From contig JALMGJ010000020.1 of the NCBI GenBank assembly GCA_023362775.1, positions 3,286,001 through 3,350,000 on the forward strand: a stretch of 64,000 bases of DNA. The letters run 5' to 3'. Both the position numbers and the translations under genes were made by a program. Origin of the DNA: Charina bottae (taxonomy: Eukaryota > Chordata > Lepidosauria > Squamata > Charinaidae). Positions within the stretch are counted from its first letter, which is position 1, and each line of letters opens with the position of its first letter. Below, piece after piece: positions 43,429 to 57,424 of this stretch. The notes beneath the pieces are model-generated. The model was not told the DNA's origin, searched no databases, and worked only from the letters and a program-made list of their open reading frames with translations.

Positions 43429-44599
43429 GAAGGAAAACAGATGCAAAATAGAAGTGAAGACATTCTTCATTCTTCATTCCCATAACCACTTCACAACCAC
43501 CTTTCTCCTTGCAACGGACCTTACACCCTCTTTGGCTTTCTTTTTGTTTGTAACATACTGAGTCCTCCTTTGTTGTTTTTGAAATCTCTCACCTGCCTTA
43601 GCTCATTCTGAGCTAGACTATTCTACTTCTACTGTGTTCCTCTCCTTCCATTTCCTATATATGTCCCTTTTTCTCTTCACATTTTTGGAGAGCTCTGCAT
43701 ATATCCAGGCGGAGGAATTGGGATTGTTAGTGATTGAGAACAGAGGCAAAGAGGGGCAAGATAGGGATCAATGATGAAGACAGCAGGTTGTTTTCAGCTG
43801 ACTTAAGAATGGATGAAGTATGTTTAAACTCAGCAGATAGAAATGATGTTGGGGAGAAACCAGGACTAAGAATCAAGTGTAAGCTAGTGTAAGTGTTTTG
43901 AAGTAGTGTGTCTATTTCTCACCCTCATTTAAATATCCAATCTTTTCCCCTGGGCATTTGTAATTTAAAGGCTCTGGATATTATTGTGAATCTTTTATCT
44001 GTTCACACCCATTCACACTTCCACTTTCTCAGCAACAAACAAACAAACAAATAAAAATTGCCAGAGAGGGAAAAAAAGTTTCCCCAAAGAATGAAGAATC
44101 CCAGCGAGAGAGGAATGGAAAAGGGAGAGAGAAAAAGAGAAATGGAACTGGGAACTGTTGCAAACAGACCCCATGGCCATGAACTGAGATCTGAGTGACC
44201 AAATTGCCTTAATGGGGGTGGTGGTAGTGAGGATATTATCCCAGTTTAAACTAAGCCTATTAAAGCCATCAGTCATATTCATACCCATGATCATTACACC
44301 TAAGTGCACGTGTATAAGATTTAACTGCAGATTTCAGGGAGAAGTTATAGTTCCCGTATAGTTCCTTTCCTCACTGGGACGTAACTGTGTTTAGAGACAC
44401 TGCAAGGGAGCGCTAAACTCGGAGCCTTTTCGCGACACCCTGAAGGCTTCGGTGACCTGCTGATCTCCCGGGGGTCCAAATGTGACCGGCTGGCGGGCAT
44501 TCGTTGAGTAGCAGCAAGCGAGGCAGCAGCCCCTGCTCTCACTCCCCAGATCCCCTCCGGGATTTGGCCCCGTTCAAAGCCTTGGGAAGCGGGATCTTT
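43429..44599. other. FN1 upstream flank
   Basis: No gene recognised. A purine-rich stretch lies at 44060-44140. GC content rises sharply from about 44380, where the FN1 CpG-rich promoter region begins. Confidence 0.5.
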
Positions 44600-44782
44600 G
44601 TTTGCTCTGGAATGCAACTCCCCGGGCCGTGACGCTCCCCCGCCGCCTGGGCCAATTGGAAAGGCGTTGCCGTCCGAAAGGGGTGTCCCCGGCGAGGCCC
44701 TCCTCCTCTCCCCTGTAATGCCTCGCGGGGGTCTCTGCGGCTAGGAACTCTATATAAACCCAAGGTGACCCAGCGATCTGCC
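44600..44782 (+). promoter_or_regulatory. FN1: FN1 core promoter
   Basis: A CpG-rich segment holds, in order, a CRE-like half site TGACG at 44630-44634, a CCAAT box at 44652-44656 within 'gcctgggccaattgg', and a TATA box tatataaa at 44751-44758. The same order (CRE, CCAAT, TATA) is known for mammalian fibronectin promoters, where cAMP/ATF-CREB factors, NF-Y and serum/TGF-beta signals act. The palindromic CRE is reduced to a half site here. Start of transcription is expected near 44780 from TATA spacing. Confidence 0.75.
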
Positions 44783-44944
44783 CTTCTCGCAGCCTGTAAG
44801 GTTTGCGCCAGACAGGAGGAGCAAAAGCAGAAAGGCGGTAAGGGAATTGGCAAGTTTTCCTTCATCCCGCTTTACCAATCCGATAAAATTGGTTTGCCTC
44901 CCGTTTCAAACACGACCCGTTTATTTTCCCGATAGCTTTCCAAG
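44783..44944 (+). other. FN1: FN1 5' UTR (approximate start)
   Basis: From the predicted start to the ATG at 44945, about 160 bases. A donor-like 'ggcggtaagg' at 44834-44843 is not used in mammalian FN1, so I treat the leader as unspliced. Its start position is inferred from the TATA box. Confidence 0.6.
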
Positions 44945-45098
44945 ATGCCCGGCAGCCCATCGAGGCGACCGCTTCTCTTGGTGTTGACCCTTTGTTTGGG
45001 GACGGGGGTCTGGGGTTCCCAACCCCGCGCGGAGAAAAGCAAAAGGCAAGCGCAGCAGCATAACGTCCAGCCCTCTCTGCCCGACCGCCAGAACAAAC
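44945..45098 (+). CDS. FN1: FN1 exon 1: signal peptide and propeptide of fibronectin
   Basis: Fibronectin is a secreted dimeric glycoprotein of the extracellular matrix and plasma that links integrins, collagen, fibrin and heparin. This exon encodes residues 1-51. It starts with an Arg-containing n-region, has a hydrophobic core 'PLLLVLTLCLGTGVWG' (signal peptide to about residue 24), and ends its propeptide with 'EKSKR' before 'QAQQ'. That is a furin-type site leaving the N-terminal Gln of mature fibronectin, close to the Gln used by factor XIIIa/transglutaminase. The ATG is the first in the leader and lies 187 bases after the TATA box. The donor is GTGAGT at 45099, phase 1. The linker after QAQQ is diverged and shorter than in mammals. 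Confidence 0.95.
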
Positions 45099-47370
45099 GT
45101 GAGTATTTCTGGGATGGGCAACGGCGGCTTTGCAGGAGAGGGGAGGCGGTCAGATCGTGGACCCTTTGATTTACAGCAAAATCAAACTTCAGGAGCTTAA
45201 GGAAAGTTGCAACTTTGGATAGTTGTGGAGTGGCGGGGGGGAGTAGATTTTCCCCACATGAATGTGTTAATAGATCTTTCCTGAGTCTACCCAGGTCTAA
45301 TAAATGAAACCATCAGATTAAGAGAAGAAGAAGGAATTTTGCAGAAAACCAAACGGATGACGGGGAGAAGTATTTCTGAGTTTAGTTTTGGATAGGGGTT
45401 TAGCGATGTGTGTCTGTTTAACTGCATTCCTTACTGAGCGTTACAGCAGTTTAGGAGATCCTTTTAACCATGCTTAAATATGCCAAATTTAAGTCCCTTG
45501 TGACCTCATCTCTCCAGTTAGCTTCGCGCTGTATGTATGGTTGCAATTTGATAACCCATCATAGGCTTTTGGATGTGAGGACACTCTGGCTGTGAAGAGG
45601 CAGTTAGAACATTTCCAGGCGCACAAAACTGTTAAATCATGAAACAGCTTTTTCAGAGAATTTGTAAGATTAATTGAATTGAGTCATGCTGTTGAGAGGG
45701 GTTATTGCATTTATACCCAGTTTTTCTGCCATGGAATTCAAGCTTGGGTTTCCCTCGAGACTAAAGCCTAATTAAGGGTGAAGGTTTGTGGCTAGAGTAT
45801 AAATTGCATTGTACCCAAAGATTGTCTGAGTACTGAATGCCTGCTGATTAGATTGGGCATAGTACTCTTAGGGAGGTCTGGTGGAGGATTTCCCCCTTCC
45901 CAAGCATTGCCAGTTTGCTCTGGCTGGGGTGGAAATTCTTAATTTTTGTTATTTTTCTCATTGACTCCAATGAGAAGAAAAATACTTCACCAGTTTAGAC
46001 AAATCAAGTGTGAAGATGTTGGGAGAACAAAGTTTTTGCTTTTGGTTTTTAATCCAGTTGGAGGTGGACCTTGGTGGTTAAATTCCATATTTCAGGGCCT
46101 GCTGTTAGTGGAAACCTTACTTGCATATGCTGTAAGAGTCTGCTGTGTTCTTCATTACTGATAAAGGGGATTCCTGTCCTGTCTCTCTCTCAAACACATG
46201 TCTGGCTGGTTTAGGGTAAATCAATGTTCCTCATTTGAAATCCAGACATTTCTCAAGAAGAGTGTAGTTAGCGCTGCATTTTTTTTCACTGCAGTTATAC
46301 CTGCTAAGGAGACAAATGAGATCATGTAAAATGGATAGATTTCTGTTTGTTCTTTTTTCTTATGGGAGGACTCTAAGCAAAATCACTTATTGAAAGACAA
46401 GAGCCTGCTACCGCGCCAATGAAGCACACAGCCTGTCTCTAAAGCAGCTTCATGAGCCTGGAAAAAGATGCAGCTGCTTTAACAGATCAGAAAAAGGTGC
46501 TCCTGAGCATTCCAGAGCACCTCTTTCAAAGGATTTGCACAATCCTACACTTAGATAAACTTTCTGCATCTAATTATCTTTCTGTTCCTATCTTTGTTGT
46601 TTAGTAGATAGCAAATGGCAATAACTTGAATATTGTTATAATGATTGACTTGAAAGTAAAAGGGGAAAAAACCCTCCATGCTGTTTTTTTGGTATAGAAA
46701 ACATATTTTAAAATTAGGAGGTTTGAATTCATTTTGAAAAGTATAGAACATACATTACAGGCTAATTTCATTTTAAAATCTGCCTGTATGTGAATTGAGA
46801 AAAGTGATGCTGAAATAACACTTTTTAAAACTGTTTAGGAAGTATGATTTTTCATTAAAAAAAATCATCTCAGGAAATGATAAGACTGTAAATGTAAGTT
46901 GGGAAAAATGCTTGGAAATAAAAAAATAGAGACCAGTACCACTTGGCAAGGATAAGCCTGCTTAGGGGAGAGAGCCAAAGTTTCTTTCAAATCTTTTGGG
47001 GTCTTTCCATAGACTTGCATGAAACATTGGATTAAGCCTCCCAGTTGAGCAATCTTTTCCAGCTGTTAACACGCTGCTCCAGAATGTGAAACCTCTAGTG
47101 GTTTAATTCTGTACATTTAAAACACGGTTAAAAAAAAGAGATGGATGGAACTGTTTTGAATTTAAGTCCAGTCTTGATTTGCCTGCATCTAAAGCCTCAT
47201 TTCACAGAGGTTTCAAGATGCAGAAGGAATGTAGGGCCTGGAGTTAATGCCTATTCCATGCATGTGTGGGCTGACACTGCCTCTCTCCTCCACATGCTTT
47301 CTCCTTACCAGGAGAACCATCTTGGGTCTGGATGACAGGATGTAATTAAACCATGCTGTTTCTTTCTCAG
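45099..47370 (+). other. FN1: FN1 intron 1
   Basis: 2272 bp, GT-AG, phase 1. No transposable element recognised. The first ~150 bases are still GC-rich, as expected of a CpG-island edge. Confidence 0.9.
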
Positions 47371-47499
47371 AGGGATGCTATGACAATGGACAACATTATC
47401 AGATAAACCAGCAGTGGGAGCGCATTTACTTGGGGAACCCTCTAGTCTGTACTTGCTACGGAGGCAGCCGAGGATTCAACTGTGAAAGCAAGCCTGAGC
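47371..47499 (+). CDS. FN1: FN1 exon 2: type I module 1
   Basis: 129 bp (residues 52-94), phase 1 at both ends. Encodes FNI-1: the four cysteines in 'GCYDNG', 'LVCTCYGG' and 'GFNC' form the two standard disulphides. FNI-1 to FNI-5 together make the 30-kDa N-terminal domain that binds fibrin, heparin and assembling fibronectin fibrils, and is the docking site for bacterial fibronectin-binding adhesins. Acceptor is tttctttctcag; donor is GTAAGT. Confidence 0.97.
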
Positions 47500-48280
47500 G
47501 TAAGTTGGAGGCATCTTGTTACAATCTTCTGGCACAATAACCTGTTTTTTTTCTAAAATAAAAAGTAGACATTTACATGTATAGAACTATCCTGTCTTTT
47601 AGGTCTTGGAAAAGGCAGCATCCACATTTAAAAGTTCCCCTTCTTGTGAGATAGGTTACTGTTAATGTATTTTTACAGTTCAGTCTCTCCAACTCTGTCA
47701 ATTTCTGACGACTGTTCTTGTCTACTGCAGATTGGGAGTATCCTGGACAAACAAACATTGCACTATTTTATGCAACAGATTGTTCCTACTGTACAGTTTT
47801 CACACTAATTAGGCTCAAGAACTGCTCACATGGATTAATCTATCAATAACCCTTTGTGGTTCCAATAGGGAGCCCCCAGGTATTGTAGAAGATACTGAGG
47901 CATATTCTGTGACCCACAGATAATTTGTATGGAGCTTCTCCAGCCCCCTTGTTATGACGTGAACTCAGTGGGACTTGAATTGCTTGACACGTCCTTATGC
48001 ATTGCAGAGACAGATATTGTCAGCCCTTCAAGTAGACCAGACTAGGAAACCAAAACCATGCAGGCTAATACTACTTTTATTATAAGGTTATAGTAACAGA
48101 ATCTTGCAAGTCTGAATTCGCTTCCCCCCTCCCTCCCTTTATCTTCATGAGAACTAGGGAGGGTCTTGTCTGAGATGCTTTCTCAGGTTACAGTTCTGTC
48201 CCAGACTCAGGTTTCTTTTATCTGACTGTTGTCTTAGTAGCTGCTCTTCTTCCTGCTCCTCAAGGTCATTCCTTCCACCC

Positions 48281-48514
48281 ATTACAGATATGTAGCCATA
48301 GGCAGACTGTCTCTCAAGAAAGCTTTGTCCCTGGACTTTACTCCTTCTTGCTTTACATGACTTTAAAAGGAACCTTCAAATTCAGAGGCTGTCAACCATT
48401 ACAGATATGTAGCCATAGGCAGACTGTCTCTCAAGAAAGCTTTGTCCCTGGACTTTACTCCTTCTTGCTTTACATGACTTTAAAAGGAACCTTCAAATTC
48501 AGAGGCTGTCAACC
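48281..48514. repeat. Perfect 117-bp tandem duplication
   Basis: 48281-48397 and 48398-48514 read identical ('attacagatatgtagccata' start, 'gaggctgtcaacc' end). The sequence is complex, not low-complexity, so the duplication is very recent, polymorphic, or an assembly effect. Confidence 0.95.
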
Positions 48515-49119
48515 TCTGAAGAGGACTCACTGGCCCCTTGTGCTCTGCTGTTTGGCTTCTTGAAAGGGTATGACTTGGCCCTGCCAGAAAGAAGTCAGAG
48601 CACTAATGCTGTACAAGATAACTGTGTATGGAAGGACACCCCCACATAAGATAGGACTTTGGAGAAAACAGTGCAGCAATAAAAGCTGGCAGGTCAGGTT
48701 TACTATGGAGAATGTTGTGAAGCAAAGGAAAAAAGAACATTTCCAAAAGCTGTCAAGACCAAGAAAAATGTCTACTCATGCTACTGAAGGAAGCCAAGTA
48801 GCATTGTATTCACAAACAAACAAACTAACTTTATTACGGTCAAAGACCAGCATAAGCATTGTATTCAGCCATTAAACTGATTAAATTTATTAATTATTCA
48901 TAAACTTTAATGCCCCCATGTTAAAAAAAGTAATACCAACGTGGAGGTGCAATAAGATAAAAATAATAAAACTGTATACAATTATGGAATAAGATAACCA
49001 TTGGAAATTACAACAGATTTTGCATGCCACCACACAAACATCATGATAACAGGAAGCCTTCAAAATAGATGTAACATATTCATGCTAACTTGTGCCTTTG
49101 AGGAACCTAGCCATGGCAT

Positions 49120-49560
49120 TCCACTTTAATGGTAAGTTCCCTGCCAGCCTCAAAAGCAGTCTCCTATCAAGTCCATTGCAGTACTTCAGCCATGAGGTTA
49201 CTGGTGCATAGAGCTACGACTAGCCTGTCCCAGAACAGCTACAGGGAGCAAAGTAGACCGGTTTGGGAAAAGGTGCTCCTTACCGGAGGCCATGTGTGCA
49301 TCCACTGACAAACAAGGGTACAGAGTCATCCTCAGAGTGCTCACCTGCTCTTCCAGTGAGGGTGCAGTCCCATTCAGAACAGGCAGCCTCCCTACTTACT
49401 GACCCAAGGTGCTGCCTATTCATGGTGATTCTGTCTTGTTGGGACTCTTCTTCTCTTTACTGACCCTCATCCAGCCTGCCACTGCATTCAGTTGCTGGTC
49501 AAACTTCCCCTGATTCAGGTGATAACAGAGTATTTGAGTTGGGTGTCATTAACAGAGAAC
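49120..49560 (-). mobile_element. Possible old L2/CR1-group LINE, antisense
   Basis: 'caagtccattgcagtacttcagccatgaggttactggtgcatagag' resembles the antisense of the 'LDYCNALY..' region seen also at about 58560-58610. Boundaries are unclear and no frame survives. Confidence 0.4.
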
Positions 49561-49668
49561 TTTACTCCAAATGGATCTCTCTCTCTCTCTCTCATACATA
49601 GTACTGAGCAGAACTGCACCTCAGTACTTAATTGTCCTGCAACTGACATATAATACTATAATCTAAAT

Positions 49669-49965
49669 CAGGGCTTTCCAAAGTTTTCCCACGGCGACAC
49701 ACCAACGGTGGCGCGCGAGAAAACCCGGAAGCGCTGCTGCCACTTTCGGTTTTTGCGCGCCGCCGCTTCTGCGGCACTTTTGGATTTTCGCGTGCCACAG
49801 CAGTGGCAGTGTCCTTGTGTGCCGTGCGAAAACCCGGAAGCGCTGATGGCCCGCCGCCGCCATGCACGCGGCGGTGCACCATCAGCGCTTCCGGGTTTTG
49901 ACACGACACACCTGGGCCCCACAGGCGACACTTTTGTGTCGCGACACACAGTTTGGAAAGCTGTG
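49669..49965. mobile_element. hAT-type MITE, perfect 8-bp duplication, in FN1 intron 2
   Basis: Termini 'cagggctttccaaagtttt' and 'acagtttggaaagctgtg' are inverted repeats. Flanks atctaaat at 49661-49668 and 49966-49973 are identical. The 297-bp body is GC- and CpG-rich ('ggcggcg..', 'aaacccggaagcgctg' on both strands), itself partly palindromic. Confidence 0.93.
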
Positions 49966-50689
49966 ATCTAAATACTACGTTGCACAGTGCTGCCTGAGGT
50001 TATGTGTGTCAAAACATGTAAGACGGCAATTGTAGAAGTGAAATCCAAGCCTTACCCTTTTGTATGTATTCATGTGTTCGTATTGCACACATGAATAACG
50101 GGTGGGTCTTTGATCATGACATCGCAACCACCATCTTGCCTATTTTGAGCCCCTGCCTTGGATCCTGTCAATCTTGTCGGCAGGAACTGAGTCACTGTAG
50201 CATCATGCCCTGAATTCCCAATCCTCATGGCTGACTCATTAGGGAGACCAGGTTTGTTTTGATCACATATCCAGGCTTGCGCCCAGACTGGAATAGGTCC
50301 AGAGAGTCTGTTTCTTCCAGGAATGTCTGAGCTGTATCACATCATCTGCACAAGCAGTTCCCTAAGGGGATATTAGCAACTGATTGATTGCTGTTAAGAA
50401 CTCAAAGTCTAATGTGGGTTTCTTGAAGCCATACTATCACCTCCTTTAACGTATCTGGCATCTACTGCTTCTCCTATAAAATATATTTACTGGATTCATC
50501 TAGGCAATCCAACTCAACTGAATGAGCCATAATGGGAAGGTCTGAAAAGGACGTGCAATTGGGTGCATAGCTTCTAACATCCTCTTGACATATTCAGATT
50601 TTAAAAGTTGAGACTAATCCCACAGAACTAGATCAGTCAGAGCACCAGACAACAGACCTGCCCAGCAATAAGCAATGTTATCTATTTAT

Positions 50690-51126
50690 TTAATTTTTAC
50701 CCCGCCTTTATTATTTTTATAAAGAACTCGAGGCAGTGAACATACCTAATACTCCTTCCTCCTCTTATTTTCCCCACAACAACAACCCTGTGAGGTGAGT
50801 TGGGCTGAGAGAGTGACTGGCCCAAGGTCACCCAGCCGGCTTTCATGCCTAAGGCGGGACTAGAACTCTCAGTCTCCTGGTTTGCTATTGGCTCTTTCCT
50901 AGGGCCGAGAGAGAGTGACTGGCCCAAGGTCACCCAGCCGGCTTTCCTGCCTAAGGCGGGACTAGAACTCTCAGTCTCCTGCTTTGCCATTGGCTCCTTC
51001 CTAGGGCCGAGAGAGAGTGACTGGCCCAAGGTCACCCAGCCGGCTTTCCTGCCTAAGGCGGGACTAGAACTCACAGTCTCCTGGTTTCTAGCCCGTTGCC
51101 TTAACCATTAGACCAAACTGGCTCTC
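50690..51126 (-). mobile_element. SINE with tandem expansion (~3 units), in FN1 intron 2
   Basis: The tail side has 'accccgcctttattatttttataaagaactcgagg' and the 'cctaatactccttcctcctcttattttccccacaacaacaaccctgtgagg' block. The segment 'gagagagtgactggcccaaggtcacccagccggctttc' repeats at about 50808, 50910 and 51012 (102-bp period). The SINE head 'gcccgttgccttaaccattagaccaaactggctctc' ends it. The 3' end 'aaaggcggggtaaaaatt' mimics the L2 terminus, suggesting L2 machinery moved it. Confidence 0.9.
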
Positions 51127-52087
51127 TAACCTACCTTGCAAATATATCACACCATATCTCTATAGGTTCCAGTATGGTCTTGAATCACAAAAAATAGCTT
51201 TCCTGATGGCTGGCTACCTGAGCTTGCAGTGGCAGCAGCAAATAAAATACTTTTTGTTCCTTCATTTCCACATGGTTCACCTACTGTATCTTTTCCTCTT
51301 GATAATGTGCTCTGGCAAAACGTGCTGTCATCAGACCTGCTTCATCATCCATAGACCCCGTGAGTTCCACAGTGATCGAGAGTATTTGGGAACAATTTTA
51401 TAGACAGCCTAGCTTGTCTCTCCGTTCCATAAAGTGACTAGAACTTGGGCAAGAATACCATCCCTGTTACCTGAAAAATCCCTTAGACTGGGGATTCCTA
51501 GTCTATTCCTAGGGGCAAAGTGTCTCAATGGATCTCTTTCCTTGTAGGTGGGTAAATTAGCATACCTGATTGGGAAGTTGTTTAACCATGACAGTAAGAT
51601 AATGACAGATCCCTCCAGTTTCAGATCATCTTGACAGACCTGAAGCTTAAGAAGACTTGTGTGACAATCCTTTGGATAATTAGGTCCCAAGTCATTTACT
51701 TGGCCCCTGTAATCTAATCTAGTGAGGGACTAAATATTTGACTGATTAATTCAAACACATATCTGAACTTCGGATTTCCTCACCTCTGTTCTGTATCTCT
51801 TGGTCAAATGCATCTTTCTTTACTGTTTTTCTCTACTCTTCTTTTAAAACTTACTTTCATACAGCATTCCAAACCAATTCCCTGGAATCTCCCTTACTTC
51901 TACTGATCCGTTGATTTTTCTGCCTTCTTTCTTCAGCTTTCATTGGTCCAAGTGCCTCTCCTATTCTTTATGGTGTAGGCTTTCTGAGCAGCTGTACCAT
52001 TGTCATCCAAAGAGCCTTCTGGTTGTCACCACCATAACAATCACAGTCAATGCCATGTTAATTTTTTGTGTATGCCTATATGAATGA

Positions 52088-54636
<2,549 letters not shown>

Positions 54637-54774
54637 CTGAGCGGTGCTATGATAATACAGCTGGGACATCCTACGTTGTTGGAGAAGTCTGGGAAAAGCC
54701 GTATCAGGGCTGGATGATGGTGGATTGCACTTGCCTAGGAGAAGGCAGTGGGAGGATTACTTGCACTTCCAGAA
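54637..54774 (+). CDS. FN1: FN1 exon 5: type I module 4
   Basis: 138 bp (residues 185-230), phase 1. '[20 protein letters not shown]' then '[16 protein letters not shown]', four FNI cysteines. Acceptor ttcctttag, donor GTAAGT. Confidence 0.97.
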
Positions 54775-56654
54775 GTAAGTATGGACTCATGGCAGAGCAA
54801 CGGTAGAGCGTCAGCATGAATTATGCTCATGTCCCCCGCTATTATGAGGGAGGGCCCAAAGGCTGTTCTGTTCTGCACAGACGGGTTGGCTGTCTGGCTG
54901 TCTGTGTTCACATCATCTGCGAAGCTGTAGCAAATGGTTAGTATGAAAACCCTCATTTGGTGGCTGCTGCCTCCTCCATCCAAGTAGCGTGGCTGAAAGG
55001 TTGCCTGTCAGGGGTTTCCTTAAGTCAGGGGTGCTGGCCTTTCCCATTGTTTTCAGTATTGTAAAGCCACAAGGGACATGACAGCTGCACAAAGACATCA
55101 CCAGAGGGGGTAGAATTTTGGCAGAATAATCATGGGGGGGATTGGGGTTGCAAAAAAAAAAAAAAAAAAAAAGGATAAGCATATAATGTAACCACTGTTT
55201 TGGGGCCATACTAATGATGAAAGTTAGTTTTAGACAAATTCTGGTTTGCATTTCTTGGAAGTATCAATTGCACGACGCATTTCATATTAACCTATGAACG
55301 GGAAGTCTTACAGCTGCACTGCTCAGAATAAAGAGTTGAGGGCACAAGCAGGCAGGTCTGCAGTTATTTACTGCAGTTGGGTTAGTTCACTGGTGGGCAA
55401 TCCAAGAGCAGCTGTGTGTACCTCCCAAACCTGTTTTGATGTACAATTTGATGTAGTCTATCAAATTGTACCTACTGGGTATTGGTAGAAAGTAAGTCTT
55501 GGCACTACCCTGAAGACGTTAGCTTGGATCCCAAGATAGATTTGTGAAAGCTTTGATTATTTCTTTCAGACTGTCTTCGAAGGCATTGAGAAGGTTCAGT
55601 GTGGGAGTACTTAGGAAGAAAGGCAGTGTGAAAATCTAGTTCCATAGTTAAGTTGCCATAAAGTAACAAGTCCATTTTTTTAGAGTTTCTGTTTCTCAGG
55701 ACCCCTTCCCTTTTCCACATTATTCAGGTGGGTCTCCTGGCTTTTCACGGAAGTTTTTGAGTGGCAGGTGGCTGCATGGCAATGGAAAAAATGGGAAATT
55801 TTCCTTCGGTAAATTGCCTCAAATTCTAAACCATTATGAATAAGATTGGCATTTTAAAGATAAAAGAACCTAAAAAGAATCTTTGAAATGTTCTTTCTTA
55901 TATGAAAATGTTAGCTTGTGATAAAAACTACTATAGCAAGGATCCAGTTATGTGCAAGATAATCATTGACTTGCATAGGAAGTATTTAAAAGTACAATCG
56001 TCGGTTAAGGATAAACTCTGCTTAAGCTGTCTTGGGACACACCTAGTCTTTTAAAACTTTTGGTTGGTAGATTTTGAGATGATGCTGTTTAGCTTTTAAT
56101 TGAGGCTAATAACTTTTTATTAACATAAACAATAAGATTATATAAAGTAAATCCTCAGTTTGGGATTAGACTTTAAAACCATAAAAGGCAACACTTTTAT
56201 TTAGTGTTTTCCTCTGACTGGAAACTTGTGGAGAAAAATACGTATGTTAGTGTCAAATGGGAAAGATACAGGGATGGAATGTTCTCAACTGCCAGGAAAA
56301 ACATGATCAAATGAGTCACACTGACAGTGTGTTTTAATTCAGTATATGGTCCAGAAATCTTTTGTTGGATTCAACAGGAATTCTGATTTCTTTTCTAAAT
56401 ATTTATCATTCGTATTCTTTGAAACTAAAACAAACACTTGGCTCTAGTACAACAGTAATCATGACTATTTATTCAGAATGCAAAGGTTTTATAGAGTTAT
56501 CCATCAGCCATATTAAATAATTCATTACTTGTTACAGGAAAATCATTGTATAGGGTATGCAATCATTTCCTAATGACTTGCATTTGGGCAGATTGGATTT
56601 CTGTGTGCAGCACTTTCTCTCTGAATAATAATAATAGAATAGAATTGATCACTA

Positions 56655-56728
56655 CAATCCCTTAATATTAATTAATTAATTAATTAATATTAATCCTTAA
56701 AATTAATTAAGGATTAATTAATATTAAT
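56655..56728. repeat. AT-rich inverted repeat
   Basis: 'cttaatattaattaattaa' / 'taatattaatccttaa' are mirrored by 'ttaattaaggattaattaatattaat', giving a cruciform-capable (TTAA)-rich palindrome. Confidence 0.8.
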
Positions 56729-56910
56729 AGACTGTTTAGGATCATGTATACAGTACTTGGAACAGATTCTGAAACATTCCTCAGTGTTTTAGATAACTTT
56801 ATCTTACCTCTCAGAGATCTTCTATTCATCTGTTTCCATTTTCCCAAAGTTCATAATAGTTTCTTTCTATCCCCAGATTAACACTCAATATCTAAATATA
56901 TCTAGTAGGG

Positions 56911-57424
56911 CAGGGCTTTCCAAACTGTGTGTCGCGACACAATACTGTGTCGCCTGGGGGCCCCAAGTGTGTTGCGTGACAACCCGGAAGCGCCGGTGGT
57001 GCTTCCGGGTTGCTGCGCGGCGGCAGCGGCTGCCCCTTTGAAAGGGCAGGCTCGGGGAGCCCGAAAATGCCCTCGGTTCCGGCAGGGAGGCGAAAAGCCT
57101 TGCCACGCACGCACATGTGCACTGCCGGGTTCCGACGCTCAGCTGATAGGCGGGGAGTATTTCCACCCCGGCCCCGATCAGCTGTCCCGGGAATCCTGGC
57201 AGCATGTGCGTGCGCATGCGGCGAGGCTTTTCGCCTCCCTGCTGGAACCAAGGGCATTTTCGGGGTTCCCAGAGCCTGCCCTTTCGAAGGGGCAGCCGCT
57301 GCCACCGCGGCGGCAACCCGGAAGCACCGCCGCCAGCACTTCCGGTTTTTGCGCGGCGGCGCTTCCGGGTTTTTGTGGGCCGGCCGTTGGTGTGTCGCCA
57401 ACGGCAAAAGTTTGGAAAGCCCTG
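56911..57424. mobile_element. hAT-type MITE with very GC-rich body, in FN1 intron 5
   Basis: Termini 'cagggctttccaaactgtgtg' and 'aaaagtttggaaagccctg' are inverted repeats. Flanks tagtaggg (56903-56910) and tagcaggg (57425-57432) are an 8-bp duplication with one change. The 514-bp body is GC-rich and built as a long imperfect palindrome: 'ggcggcagcggctgcccctttgaaagggcag' on the left against 'ctgccctttcgaaggggcagccgctgcc' on the right. It gives frames up to 181 codons on both strands that are by-products of composition. Confidence 0.92.

Noticed and set aside
44834..44940. A possible intron in the FN1 5' UTR (donor 'ggcggtaagg', acceptor-like 'ttttcccgatag')
   Set aside because: Mammalian FN1 has an unspliced leader here and the intervening sequence keeps leader-like words; no transcript evidence.
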